Shown: one piece after another, positions 42,199-51,186 of the stretch | Layout: every line of letters begins with the position of its first letter | Position numbering within the stretch: the stretch's first letter is position 1 | From: Streptomyces hokutonensis | GTDB taxonomy: Bacteria; Actinomycetota; Actinomycetes; Streptomycetales; Streptomycetaceae | Assembly: GCF_000376565.1 (NCBI RefSeq) | Contig: NZ_BARG01000101.1 | Coordinates: 1-60,952 of the forward strand | Direction of reading: 5' to 3' | Length of the DNA: 60,952 nt | Notes under the pieces: model-generated | Told to the model about the DNA's origin: nothing | The model's input: the letters and a program-made list of their open reading frames with translations, nothing else | Database searches by the model: none | Program-made: the position numbers and the translations under genes

Positions 42199-42696
42199 TC
42201 AGTAGCGCAGCGCCGTTCCGGTTTCCGCCTTCACGTCGCCCGACAGTTTGCGGTTGCTGCGGGCGGTCGCCGTGCCGGACTTTCCGGCCGGGACGTCGGA
42301 GACGGTGACGACCACGGTGTCGAGCAGATTCCCGCTCGTGTCCTTGAACTCGACCTGTACGGCGAAGGACTTGGTCGAGCCGGCCGTGTTGTCGGCGGTG
42401 ACCCCGACGGTGCTGCGTCCTGCCGAGTCCGTGGTCGGCGTGCCCAGCTTCACCGCGTCCTTGGCGTCGACGCCGTTCTTCACCTCGTCGAGTCGGCGGC
42501 CCGCCTCGGCGGTCGCCGACGCGATGGCAGCCGTGGCCTGCGATCCGATGGACGCGACGGCGGACGCCGCCTTGCTCGCGACGGAGGAGGGACTGCTGTC
42601 GTCGGAACAACCGGTCAGGCCGGTGATGGCGGTGAGGGCGGTGAGGGTGACGGCTGCGACCGCCGTCAGTTTCGCGCCTCCCCTGTGCCACGCCAT
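42199..42696 (-). CDS. Lipoprotein with FxLYD-like domain
   Basis: A 165-residue lipoprotein with lipobox ITGLTGC (Cys30), a helical Ala/Ser-rich spacer (about 34-75), and a beta-rich domain beginning LGTPTTDSAGRSTVGVTADN and containing SFAVQVEFKDTSGNLLDTVV and GDVKAETGTALRY. Such FxLYD-like domains occur in bacterial surface lipoproteins without known activity. The ATG at 42696 follows GGAGGCGAC. It is convergent with the DUF6445 gene. Confidence 0.85.
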   Translation of the reverse strand: MAWHRGGAKLTAVAAVTLTALTAITGLTGCSDDSSPSSVASKAASAVASIGSQATAAIASATAEAGRRLDEVKNGVDAKDAVKLGTPTTDSAGRSTVGVTADNTAGSTKSFAVQVEFKDTSGNLLDTVVVTVSDVPAGKSGTATARSNRKLSGDVKAETGTALRY

Positions 42697-42861
42697 GTCG
42701 CCTCCATGAGTCGCCGCTTTCCCGGGCTGTCCCTCAAGTGAAGGTCCGTTGCCGTGCGCCCGCATGCCGGGCTCACCCGGACGGCGTAACCCCCCTGGTG
42801 GAGGGCGCCTCTCGGCCGGATGGTCGAAGCACCACACACCACAGAGAGGTGGGGCATCGCC

Positions 42862-43377
42862 ATGACGCAGCAGCCGCACTCGACGCAGCAGCCGCACTCG
42901 ACGTCCGCCGGCGGTGAGGAGAAACCCCCGGTCTGGAACGACGCCGGTCAGGCACCCGGCACCCGCGGCTACGGGCCGCCCCCGTCCGGTGGCGGGCTCG
43001 CTGCCGGCGGTGCCGTCTTCGCCGGTGTCCTGATGCTGATGAACGGTGTCATCGCCATCCTCCAGGGCATCTCCGCACTCGCCAAGGACGACGTCTACAC
43101 GCGCGTCGGCAGCTACGTGTACAGCATCAACCTCACCGGCTGGGGCGTGATCCTCCTCTGCCTGGGCGCCGTGGGCGTGGCCACCGGCCTGGGCATCCTC
43201 AAGGGCATGAGCTGGGCCCGCGTCTGCGGCATCGTCCTCGCGAGCCTCAGCGCGATCCTCCAGTTCATGTTCCTGCCGTACGCCCCGATCTGGTCGGTCA
43301 TCATGATCGCGGTCGATGTGTTCGTCATCTGGGCACTGGCCGTCTACGACCCGAAGACCTCCGGGGCGCGCCAGTAA
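42862..43377 (+). CDS. DUF7144-like four-span membrane protein
   Basis: A 171-residue protein: a Gln/His-rich N-terminus (TQQPHSTQQPHST), a Pro/Gly-rich segment, then four membrane spans (for example GGAVFAGVLMLMNGVIAILQGI and VIMIAVDVFVIWALAVYD). The arrangement fits the DUF7144 family of actinobacterial membrane proteins, of unknown function. The ATG at 42862 follows GAGAGGTGGGG. The N-terminus contains a short direct repeat QQPHST. Confidence 0.82.
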   Translation: MTQQPHSTQQPHSTSAGGEEKPPVWNDAGQAPGTRGYGPPPSGGGLAAGGAVFAGVLMLMNGVIAILQGISALAKDDVYTRVGSYVYSINLTGWGVILLCLGAVGVATGLGILKGMSWARVCGIVLASLSAILQFMFLPYAPIWSVIMIAVDVFVIWALAVYDPKTSGARQ

Positions 43378-43404
43378 CGATCGACAGCCGGAGCGGCGGG
43401 CGGG

Positions 43405-43779
43405 TCAGACGTGTCCGATGCCGCCCCCGCCGAAGGAACCGCTCCTTCCGGGCAGCCAGCGCTGCCGGCTCTGGTTCTTTCCCGTGCGGCTTCCGGAGTG
43501 ATGGAGCTGGTACGGCATCAGCCGTTCCTTCTCCTCCGAGGCGACGGGCATCTCGTCGGGTTCCCGCATCTCGCGCATCTCATGGACGGCGCCGGTGGCG
43601 GGAAGGTGGGGCTGCTCCTCGGGGAGCGGCCGCGGAAGTTCCTGGTCCCGGACCTTCATACCGAAATGTATGGCCCAGACCAGCGCGCCTGCGATCAGCA
43701 GGCCACCGAGAAAGGCTGCGCCCACGTCGAGCGTGTTGTGCGACGACGCGGCCAGCAGTTCGTACGCTGCCGTGCTCAT
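43405..43779 (-). CDS. DUF6479-like small membrane protein
   Basis: A 124-residue protein with one membrane span (VGAAFLGGLLIAGALVWAIHFGMKV) and a charged Pro/Glu/Arg-rich cytoplasmic tail containing MREMREPDEMP and ending SFGGGGIGHV. It resembles the streptomycete DUF6479 family (from memory). Function unknown. It lies 10 bases downstream of the monooxygenase stop on the same strand... ordering on the minus strand is monooxygenase first, then this gene begins 11 bases before that stop codon's right neighbour, so the two are probably not coupled beyond close packing. Confidence 0.75.
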   Translation of the reverse strand: MSTAAYELLAASSHNTLDVGAAFLGGLLIAGALVWAIHFGMKVRDQELPRPLPEEQPHLPATGAVHEMREMREPDEMPVASEEKERLMPYQLHHSGSRTGKNQSRQRWLPGRSGSFGGGGIGHV

Positions 43780-43789
43780 ACTCCGAGTA

Positions 43790-45325
43790 TCACTCTTTGG
43801 GAGTGATTGTGACTATCCGCGCGAGACAAGCGGTGACCTCGGCGGGGTCCCGGGTGAACAGCGCCACGTGGTTGTCGGGGCGGATCAGCACGAGACCCGG
43901 GCCGGTGATCCCGTACGCCCGCCGGGCGTGCCCCTCGTGATCGCGCAGGTCGTCGTCCACCGTGAACCCCTGCAGCAGGCCGTCGTGCTCGACCGCCAAC
44001 TTGCCCACGGCGTCCGCGACCTCGGCGCCGAAACCGAGCAGCGTGAACCGCGGGTCGGCGTACACCTCGAAAAGCCGGACCGGATGACCTGACGCGTCGA
44101 GGCAGGGGGCGTCGGGCGCGCGGTCGCCCGGACGCAGGACGGCGGGGTCGCCGACCGGGCCCACGGCCGGACCGGCCGGACCCGCGAGCGAACTCCACGG
44201 GTAGCCGGTACCCATGGGCGGCGGAGCGGCGACCTCGATACCCGTGCCTGGTTCCTTGACCCTTTCGAGCACCTGGGCATACAGGTCGCTGGAGACCCCC
44301 AGCGTCCAGGCCGCCACCGGAAGACGCTCCTCCTCGTATGTGTCCAGGAGCCCGGGACCGGCCTGCCCGGTGGCCGCGAGGGCCAGCTTCCAGCCCAGGT
44401 TGTAGGCGTCCTGGATACCGGTGTTCATACCGAGCCCGCCCGCGATCGGATGGACATGGGCCGCGTCCCCGGCGAGCAGGACCCGGCCGACCCGCATCCG
44501 GTCGACCATGCGGACATTGACCCGCCAGACGGACAGCCAGGTCGGGTTCTTCAGCGTGACGCCGGGCACGCGCGCGTACCGGTCGAAGAGCCGCTGGAAG
44601 CTCTCCAGTGAGGGCGGCAACGGCTCGCCGCTCGCGTCGAGTTCGGGACTTGCCTGGAGCTGGAAGGAGTCCGTGCCGGGCATGGGGCACAGCGCCACCC
44701 CGCCGCCTTCCGACGTGAACCACTGGTGCCACACGTCCCGGCCCAGCCCCTCGGCCTCCACGTCCCCGACGACCATCGACTGCGTCTCCTCGGTCGTGCC
44801 GTCGAAGCGCACCCCCATCGCCTTGCGCACCCGGCTGCGCCCGCCGTCGCAGCCCACCAGGTAGCCGGCCCGGATGCGCTCCCCGTCGGCGAGGACGGCC
44901 GTGACTCCGTCCGTGTCCTGCTCGAACTCGACCACCTCCGTGCCGAGTTGGACACCGACCCCGAACTCCGCGAGCCGCTCGCGCAGGATCTGCTCCACCT
45001 GCCACTGCCCTATGAGCACCCCCCGCTCGTACGGCGCGTCCGGCGTGGGGAGGGCGTCCGCGAACGGGTCGGTGTCGTTGACGTGCGCGCCGTCGAAGTA
45101 TTTGCGGAACGGCAGTCGCGTCGTCCCGATCGCGAGCGCGCGCTCGGTGCCGCCCACGTCCTCCAGGACCTCCAGGGTGCGCGGCTGCAGGCCCTTGCCC
45201 CGGGACTCCCGGTGCGGGGCCGGCGCCGCGTCCACGATCCGCACCCCCACACCGCGCCGGGCCAGCTCGATGGCGAGCGTGAGGCCGGTCGGCCCGGCGC
45301 CCACGACCAGTACGTCGTCGGTCAT
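43790..45325 (-). CDS. FAD-dependent aromatic monooxygenase (second copy type)
   Basis: A 511-residue flavoprotein hydroxylase of the PheA/RdmE group. GAGPTG (residues 9-14) binds FAD, VGCDGGRSRVRK is the DG motif, and LLAGDAAHVHPIAGGLGMNTGIQDAYNLGWKL is the GD motif. A C-terminal thioredoxin-like domain ends in an LIRPDNHVALF segment. It is only distantly similar to the enzyme at 12399. The ATG at 45325 follows GAGAGGGAT. It is divergently transcribed from a TetR gene, with repeated motifs between them, so it is probably induced by its own substrate. Confidence 0.92.
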   Translation of the reverse strand: MTDDVLVVGAGPTGLTLAIELARRGVGVRIVDAAPAPHRESRGKGLQPRTLEVLEDVGGTERALAIGTTRLPFRKYFDGAHVNDTDPFADALPTPDAPYERGVLIGQWQVEQILRERLAEFGVGVQLGTEVVEFEQDTDGVTAVLADGERIRAGYLVGCDGGRSRVRKAMGVRFDGTTEETQSMVVGDVEAEGLGRDVWHQWFTSEGGGVALCPMPGTDSFQLQASPELDASGEPLPPSLESFQRLFDRYARVPGVTLKNPTWLSVWRVNVRMVDRMRVGRVLLAGDAAHVHPIAGGLGMNTGIQDAYNLGWKLALAATGQAGPGLLDTYEEERLPVAAWTLGVSSDLYAQVLERVKEPGTGIEVAAPPPMGTGYPWSSLAGPAGPAVGPVGDPAVLRPGDRAPDAPCLDASGHPVRLFEVYADPRFTLLGFGAEVADAVGKLAVEHDGLLQGFTVDDDLRDHEGHARRAYGITGPGLVLIRPDNHVALFTRDPAEVTACLARIVTITPKE

Positions 45326-45386
45326 CGCGATCCCTCTCGTCGTCGTGGCTTCAAGGGAACACCGAACCGAAAGAAAATGCAACCGA

Positions 45387-45446
45387 GTCTCAGAAGATTC
45401 TCGACTTCACTCCATCTCCGGTCTCATTTGATTCTCGGTCTCATTG
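45387..45446. promoter_or_regulatory. Direct-repeat operator candidates between TetR and monooxygenase genes
   Basis: GTCTCA-N3-GATTCTCG appears exactly at 45387-45403 and 45421-45437, starts 34 bases apart, followed by a third GTCTCATTG at 45438. They lie between the divergent starts at 45325 and 45465 and are likely sites for the adjacent TetR protein, although they are direct rather than inverted repeats. Confidence 0.55.
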
Positions 45447-45464
45447 TCTGGTAGTGTGGCTCGC

Positions 45465-46121
45465 ATGGACGAACTCCCCGGCCTCCGCGAGCGCAAGAAA
45501 GAACGCACCCGGAACCTCATCGCGCACGAAGCCCTGCGCCTCTTCCGCGAAAAGGGCTTCGACGAGGTGTCGGTCGTCGAGGTCGCGGCGGCGGCCGAGG
45601 TCTCCAAGGCCACCCTGTTCCGGTACTTCCCGGCGAAGGAGGACCTGGTCCTGCACCGCTTCGCCGACCACCTCGGCGAAGCGGCCCGCGTCGTACGCGA
45701 ACGCCCGCCCGGCCTGACCCCCACGGCCGCCCTGCGTGCCCACTTCCTGGACCGCCTCGCCGCCCGCGACCCGATCACCGGCCTGAACGACCACCCCGAC
45801 GTGCTCAGCTTCATGGACCTGCTCTACGGCACCCCGAGCCTCCAGACCGGTCTGGTGCAGCGCTACCGCAGCCAGGAGATCGACGCCCTCGCCGAAGCTC
45901 TCCCGGACGTCGCCGACTCCACCCCGCTCACCAGACGCCTCGCCGCCACCCACCTGATCGTCGTCCAGCAGGAACTCGGCATGGAGAACTGGCGGACGAT
46001 GGCCGCGGGCCGCACCGCCGACGAGGCCTACGACGACGCCGTCGCCGAGGCGGAGCGCGCGTACGGCCAGCTCATGACCGGCCTGGACACGGTGTTCCCG
46101 GCCGGGACGGGAGGCGGCTGA
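45465..46121 (+). CDS. TetR-family transcriptional regulator
   Basis: A 218-residue regulator. The N-terminal helix-turn-helix is at about residues 12-57 (RTRNLIAHEALRLFREKGFDEVSVVEVAAAAEVSKATLFRYFPAKEDL), followed by a helical ligand domain. It begins LRERKKERTR, a start often seen in TetR proteins that control monooxygenases in Streptomyces. The ATG at 45465 has a weak ribosome binding site. It is divergent from the FAD monooxygenase and presumably represses it. Confidence 0.9.
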   Translation: MDELPGLRERKKERTRNLIAHEALRLFREKGFDEVSVVEVAAAAEVSKATLFRYFPAKEDLVLHRFADHLGEAARVVRERPPGLTPTAALRAHFLDRLAARDPITGLNDHPDVLSFMDLLYGTPSLQTGLVQRYRSQEIDALAEALPDVADSTPLTRRLAATHLIVVQQELGMENWRTMAAGRTADEAYDDAVAEAERAYGQLMTGLDTVFPAGTGGG

Positions 46122-46198
46122 TGGTGTAGTTGGCTACACCCTCCATTCGGCACCCTGCTCTCCCGCGCCGCCCGGAATCCGGTGCCAGCCTGGTGAGC

Positions 46199-47365
46199 AT
46201 GGGTACGACAGTGCGGCAGGCGACGCGGGCGACGGTTCAACTGGCCAGAGGTGTGGCCATGACCCTCGGGACGTATCTCTTCGTCACCGTGCTGCTGATC
46301 GCGACCATGGGCACGCTGTTCGTGGTCGGTGCCTGGATGCTGCCCGAGGCGGTGCTGCTGGTGCGCCGGATCGCGGGCGCCAGGCGGCGGCAGGTCGCCG
46401 GGTGGAGCGGGCGGGAGATCGCGGAGGCGTACGGGCCGCTGGACGGACGGCCGCTGCGGGAGCGGTTCGTCGCGGCGGTGCGCGATCCCGGCACGTCCCG
46501 GGACCTGCGCTGGATGCTCGCCCAGTACGCGTACGGTCTGCTCGGACTGCTCGCCGTCCCGCTGTGGATCGTAGGACTGCCCGTGGACGGTGTGTGGTGC
46601 GGGCTGTTGCGGCGTCGGGCGCTGGTCCTGCCGCTGATCGAGCGGCTCGCGGACCTCGACGCGCGCTGGTCGGCCGCCCTGCTGAAGCCGTCGCCGAAGG
46701 CGCTGCTCACCGAGCGCGTCGAGGAGCTCGCCGAGACCCGGGCCGGAGTGATCGCCGCGCACGAGGCCGAACTACGGCGTATCGAGCGGGACCTGCACGA
46801 CGGGACGCAGGCCCGGCTGGTGGCGCTGTCCATGCGGATCGGACTGGCGAAGCGGGCCTACGACCGGGACGGCGGCGGTGATCCGGAGGCCGCCCGGCGG
46901 CTGCTCGCGCAGGCGCAGGACCAGGCGGAGGAGGCGCTGACGGAGTTGCGGCACGTCGTGCGCGGTATCCACCCGCCGATCCTCACCGACCGCGGGCTCG
47001 CCGGTGCCGTACAGGCGCTCGCCGCCGGCAGTGGGCTCCAGGTCGCCCTGGATGTGGAGGAGTTGGCGACGGGGCCGCGTGCTCCGGCCGCGGTCGAGGC
47101 CGCCGCGTACTTCCTGGTCGCCGAGGCGCTCACCAACGCGGTCAAGCACAGCGGCTCGGACCGCGCGGAGGTCCGGCTCGCCCGGGTGCCGCACGGGCTG
47201 AGGGTGTGCGTACGGGACGAGGGAAAGGGCGGTGCCGAGGAGGCCGGCGGCACCGGACTGCTCGGTCTGCGCCGCCGTATCGCCGCCCTCGACGGGACCG
47301 CGAACGTGAGCAGCCCCGCCGGAGGACCCACGGTCGTCGCGGCGGAGCTGCCCTATACCTGGTGA
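46199..47365 (+). CDS. NarL-type sensor histidine kinase, no adjacent response regulator
   Basis: A 388-residue membrane sensor kinase. It has two N-terminal spans (TYLFVTVLLIATMGTLFVVGAW) and one or two more near residues 112-135. The HisKA_3 domain contains the phosphoacceptor His200 (RRIERDLHDGTQARL), and the ATPase domain has the N box EALTNAVKHSG and G-box GTGLLGLRRR. Such kinases normally sit beside a LuxR-type response regulator gene; here the downstream neighbour is a convergent secreted-protein gene and the upstream one is TetR, so it is an orphan. The ATG at 46199 or the GTG at 46193 could be the start. Confidence 0.88.
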   Translation: MGTTVRQATRATVQLARGVAMTLGTYLFVTVLLIATMGTLFVVGAWMLPEAVLLVRRIAGARRRQVAGWSGREIAEAYGPLDGRPLRERFVAAVRDPGTSRDLRWMLAQYAYGLLGLLAVPLWIVGLPVDGVWCGLLRRRALVLPLIERLADLDARWSAALLKPSPKALLTERVEELAETRAGVIAAHEAELRRIERDLHDGTQARLVALSMRIGLAKRAYDRDGGGDPEAARRLLAQAQDQAEEALTELRHVVRGIHPPILTDRGLAGAVQALAAGSGLQVALDVEELATGPRAPAAVEAAAYFLVAEALTNAVKHSGSDRAEVRLARVPHGLRVCVRDEGKGGAEEAGGTGLLGLRRRIAALDGTANVSSPAGGPTVVAAELPYTW

Positions 47366-47383
47366 ACAGGCTTCAGCTGACGG

Positions 47384-49342
47384 CTAGTTGGAGAAGTAGA
47401 GGTACTTCCAGCCGCTGTACGTCGTCGAGTTGACGCTGTCGCCGGACGAACCGTTGATGTACGCGGCCCTGATGCGGGCCTTGATGCCGGACTGGCCGGG
47501 TGCGCCGAGGTTCACCGCGACCTTGCCGTTCGTGCCGAGGCCGAAGTACTCCGAGTCGGAGTCGTACCAGTGGCCCTCGTAGTAGACCTGAAGGTCGAGC
47601 CGCTCCTCGCGGTTGGGGTAGTAGGTCATCGTCGTGGTGACGATCGGCGCCGAGTTCTTGTGGAACCAGTAGTACGACGTCGAGCCGATCTTCGCCGTCT
47701 TGTAGTGCTTGGTGATCGCGGTGGAGATCTTGACCTTGGCGTACGCGTTGACCTTCACGGTCTTGGACGCGTAGCGGGCGTCACCGGCGAAGACCGCGGA
47801 GACGGCCGTGTCGCGGGTCATGTCCACGGTCACCGTGAGGTTGCCGCTGGAGTTGACCTTGCCGGTCTTGACCAGCTTCTTCGGCTTGTCGGCGCCGAAG
47901 GGGTCCGCGTAGATCGAGACCGTGCGGTTCTTGTAGGTCTTGCCGAGGTGCGCGGTGAACTTCACGTCGGCGCCGTACGAGTACAGCTTGCCGTTGTTGT
48001 TCAGGCTCAGGCCGGTGGCCGCGCGGGACACGGAGACCTTGTCGGAGGCGCTGACCGCAGCGTGCCCGGCGTCGCCGGCGTAGGTCACCTTGTAGGTGAC
48101 CGTGCCGCCGGCCGGCGGGGTGTCCGCGAAGGAGTACGTGCCGTTGGACTGGACCGTGACGGCGGGCAGCGCCTTGCCCTTCGGGGACTCCAGGTCGGTC
48201 CGCGTGACCTGCAGCTTCACCCCGGCGGGCAACGCGACCGTGGACGAGAGCTTGCCGGTGACGGTGAGCTTCTTGGCGCGGGTCGCCGAGGAGGGGGCGT
48301 TGACCGTGAGGGTCGGGACGTTCTTGTCCGGGTCGGTCAGCACCTTGAGGCTGTACTTGCCGTTGGACGTCCCGACCAGCGCGAAGATGCGCGAGGAGTC
48401 GGGGGCCCACGTCAGGTCGGCCGTGCCGTAGGAACCGACGGTGTACGTACGGATGGCCTTCGTCGCGCTCGGCCGGTACGTCGTGATCTTGTTGCCGTCG
48501 ACCTGGGCGATCTGTCCGCTGCGGGCGACGTCGGCCTGCTGGCCCGTCGCCGGGAGGGTGCCGGACTGGCTGAACTTGCCGTCCGCGTAAGCGTCCAGGA
48601 GATGGCCGTTGACCAGCACCCGGTCGGCGCCCGCGACGAGGTCGATGTCACCGATGCCGTTGTTCAGGGTGTAGTCGCCGTCGTACCAGGCGGTGAGCGC
48701 GGGCGTGCCGCTCGATACGTCGACCACGGCCATGGAGTCGGTGGAGATGCCGGTCTCGCCGATGGCCAGTACGCCGGGCCGCAGCGGGTCGGTGTCCAGC
48801 AGGGCCTGGCCCCAGATGCCGATGGAGGTGCCCTCGGTCGGGAACTGCGCCATCGTCACCGGGTCGGTGCCGCCCGCCGGGTCCACCGTCGGGTCCACGG
48901 AACCGAGGTCGCCGTCCCACTGGTCGCCGTAGGTGAACCACACCTTGCCGCCGGAGAAGGCGATGTGGCGCGGGCCGGTGTCGGTGGGTATCGCGTAGCG
49001 GGTCTTGACGTCGAGGGTGGCCGCGTCGATCGCCACGATCTCGTGCGTGTTCTGCACCGCCGCGTACACGGTGGCCCCGTCCTCGGAGACGGTCAGGCCG
49101 GTGACCGAGCCGATGCCGCCCACGGAGGCGAGGACGTTGCCCGAGTAGTCGGTGGCCGTGACCGTTCCGGCCGAGGTGTCGCCGACGAAGACCCGCTTGA
49201 CGGCCTCGTCCGCGACGAGCCCGCCGGGCGAGGTGATGTTGGCGGTGGCGGCCGAGGCCGTCCCCGTCGCTACGACGCTGAGCGCCGCCGAGCCGAAAAG
49301 AACCGCGAGCGCTGTCGCGGTGGAGATGCTGCGCATCCGCAC
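47384..49342 (-). CDS. Secreted protein with YncE-like beta-propeller and Ig-like domains
   Basis: A 652-residue exported protein. Signal peptide of about 32 residues (TASA end), then a beta-propeller-like region (residues 40-330; ANITSPGGLVADEAVKRVFVGDTSAGTVTATDY, VYAAVQNTHEIVAIDAATL), then Ig-like domains (from LTVNAPSSATRAKKLTVTGKLSS to AGDARYASKTVKVNAYA), and a C-terminal beta domain rich in Tyr ending SGWKYLYFSN. Probably an adhesion or surface-scaffold protein. The GTG at 49342 follows a GGGGGG stretch; ATG 49336 is an alternative. A similar arrangement occurs in many streptomycetes, with no enzyme motif. Confidence 0.87.
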   Translation of the reverse strand: MRMRSISTATALAVLFGSAALSVVATGTASAATANITSPGGLVADEAVKRVFVGDTSAGTVTATDYSGNVLASVGGIGSVTGLTVSEDGATVYAAVQNTHEIVAIDAATLDVKTRYAIPTDTGPRHIAFSGGKVWFTYGDQWDGDLGSVDPTVDPAGGTDPVTMAQFPTEGTSIGIWGQALLDTDPLRPGVLAIGETGISTDSMAVVDVSSGTPALTAWYDGDYTLNNGIGDIDLVAGADRVLVNGHLLDAYADGKFSQSGTLPATGQQADVARSGQIAQVDGNKITTYRPSATKAIRTYTVGSYGTADLTWAPDSSRIFALVGTSNGKYSLKVLTDPDKNVPTLTVNAPSSATRAKKLTVTGKLSSTVALPAGVKLQVTRTDLESPKGKALPAVTVQSNGTYSFADTPPAGGTVTYKVTYAGDAGHAAVSASDKVSVSRAATGLSLNNNGKLYSYGADVKFTAHLGKTYKNRTVSIYADPFGADKPKKLVKTGKVNSSGNLTVTVDMTRDTAVSAVFAGDARYASKTVKVNAYAKVKISTAITKHYKTAKIGSTSYYWFHKNSAPIVTTTMTYYPNREERLDLQVYYEGHWYDSDSEYFGLGTNGKVAVNLGAPGQSGIKARIRAAYINGSSGDSVNSTTYSGWKYLYFSN

Positions 49343-49562
49343 GTGCTGTTCCCCCCACAAGGAAAACCGGTCAGGAGACCGGGAGTTGAGAGCGCCGCGC
49401 AACACCCGGACGTGACCGCGGATGAGAGACGCGGTGACGCGCGGGGCGCGGCTGCCATGCGCAGCGTATGGCATGCCTGTGACAGGTGGGAAAGGGGTTA
49501 TCGGGTTGTCGTGTACGCGAGGTGTTTGGGAGGCTCGCTCTCACCATGACGAGGGGGCGTTG

Positions 49563-50087
49563 ATGAGTGCTGCGGCCGGGCGGCGGGTGTGGGTGTGGCT
49601 GGGGGTCGGTGCGCTGGTGCTCGTGGCGGTCGGTGGGGGCGGTGCCTGGCTGTACCGGGACGAGTTGCTCCATCCGTTCGGGGATCCGCGGGCCTGTGAC
49701 GGGAGCGACCTGAAGCTGCCGGGGGTGATCACCGCCGGGGGCGCGACGATCCCTACCGGCGCGTCCGACGTTCACTACTACACACACAACGGCAGCGCCG
49801 AGGTCACGTTCACGAGCGGGCTGACAAAGGACTACCTGCACCGCGCGGGCATCCTCCCGGAGGGGAAGGCCCTGTTCGACAAGGAGTACGGGACGCACGC
49901 GGACGCCGACCCCGAGATCGCGCTGCCGGCCGGGCTGTGCGGTTCGCCGTTGCGCGCCCCCGCCTGGGTGTACCACTCCACGGCTGCCAACGGCACGAGC
50001 GTCGACGTCACCGTCGAGCAGTCCACGGTGTACGACGACGCGTTCCGCTTCCCGGCCAGGGCCGTGGTCGGTTACACCACGCCCTGA
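49563..50087 (+). CDS. Membrane-anchored extracytoplasmic protein of unknown function
   Basis: A 174-residue protein with one N-terminal membrane span (VWVWLGVGALVLVAVGGGGAWLY) and a beta-rich extracytoplasmic domain carrying two Cys (RACDGSD and AGLCGSP) that could form a disulfide. No family was recognised. The ATG at 49563 follows GAGGGGG. It is divergent from the propeller-protein gene and convergent with the RTX gene. Confidence 0.75.
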   Translation: MSAAAGRRVWVWLGVGALVLVAVGGGGAWLYRDELLHPFGDPRACDGSDLKLPGVITAGGATIPTGASDVHYYTHNGSAEVTFTSGLTKDYLHRAGILPEGKALFDKEYGTHADADPEIALPAGLCGSPLRAPAWVYHSTAANGTSVDVTVEQSTVYDDAFRFPARAVVGYTTP

Positions 50088-50112
50088 GCCGGGCCTCCGC
50101 TGCCGGCGTGCG

Positions 50113-50997
50113 TCAGTTCTGGTGGACGGAGTTGTGGCCCGGTCCGCCCGACAGGACGTCCGTGCCGGTGCCGCCCCACAGGGTGTCGTTGCCGGAGTTG
50201 CCGTAGATCGTGTCGGCGCCGGCGTTGCCGTAGAGGACGTCGTTGCCCGTGCCGCCGTAGATGAAGTCGTTGCCGGCGCCGCCGCTGATGCGGTCGTTTC
50301 CGGCGTCGCCGGTCAGGCTCTGGCCGCCCGCGCCGCCGGTGATGACGTCGTTGCCCGCGCCGCCGTCGGCCGCCGCGCCCACGGTGGTGATCGTGTCGTT
50401 GCCCGCGCCGCCCTGGGCGATGGTCTCGACGCCGCCGTGGAGGGTGTCGTTGCCGTTGTCGCCCCAGCCCACGGAGTACTTGCCGAGGGTGATCGTGTCG
50501 TTGCCGGTGCCGCCCGAGACGTAGTTGCCGTCGACGCCGCCGTCCTCGGTGTACTTGTCGTTGCCGGCGCCCAGGTCGGTCGAGGCGAAGTAGTACGTCT
50601 GGGACGTCCTGTTGTGGTACGTGACGGTGTCGTTGCCGTCGCCGAGCGTCAACTGCACGGTGGGGTAGGGGTCCTGGCTGTCCTGCATGGTGACCGTGCA
50701 GGAGACCTTGGTGTGGTCCGCGGCGGTGGGGTACGCGCAGCCGGTGCCGGGCTTGATGGTGACGACGTCGTCGATGACGTACGTGATCTTGTCGGTGCCG
50801 GTCGTGTGCGTCGCGGTGACGACCGCCTTGTTGGCCTGCCCGGCGGCGGCCGTGTACAGGACCTCGTTGCCGCCGTTGCCGAGCGCGGCGGTGGCCGGAG
50901 CGGTGGCCGCTCCCGCAGTTCCGGCGAGGAGCAGCGGAGCGGCCAGGGCCATGCCGAAGGCCAGGGCCACTAGGCGACTGACAGAACGAGTGGACAT
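50113..50997 (-). CDS. Secreted RTX-type calcium-binding repeat protein
   Basis: A 294-residue exported protein: signal peptide (residues 1-30), an unassigned beta domain with a Cys pair (TGCAYP and VSCTVT), then hemolysin-type nonapeptide repeats such as GGAGNDTI, GGTGNDVLYG and GNSGNDTLWGG. These repeats bind calcium and fold into a parallel beta roll. There is no lipase, protease or adenylate cyclase domain, so this is probably a structural or calcium-binding exoprotein. It ends GPGHNSVHQN. The GNDT repeats also create open frames on the other strand, which were ignored. Confidence 0.9.
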   Translation of the reverse strand: MSTRSVSRLVALAFGMALAAPLLLAGTAGAATAPATAALGNGGNEVLYTAAAGQANKAVVTATHTTGTDKITYVIDDVVTIKPGTGCAYPTAADHTKVSCTVTMQDSQDPYPTVQLTLGDGNDTVTYHNRTSQTYYFASTDLGAGNDKYTEDGGVDGNYVSGGTGNDTITLGKYSVGWGDNGNDTLHGGVETIAQGGAGNDTITTVGAAADGGAGNDVITGGAGGQSLTGDAGNDRISGGAGNDFIYGGTGNDVLYGNAGADTIYGNSGNDTLWGGTGTDVLSGGPGHNSVHQN

Positions 50998-51186
50998 CGC
51001 ACAACCTCCGTGAAACGTAAGGGGAGTTGGCGGATTCCGAGGAATTCGAATTCCGACACCGCGTACGACCCGCCCTTCCGGGGCTTGGTTGTGCCCTTTT
51101 TCGTACGGGAGTTGCCCCGGCGCGAAACGTCAGCCGTGATTCAGCGCGAATTCATGAACTGGCCCGCTGATCAATGACAACCCTCG

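Noticed and set aside
50122..50973. Plus-strand frame across the RTX repeats
   Set aside because: Opposite strand of GNDT repeat coding yields periodic Val/Ala/Asp sequence; no start or domain.
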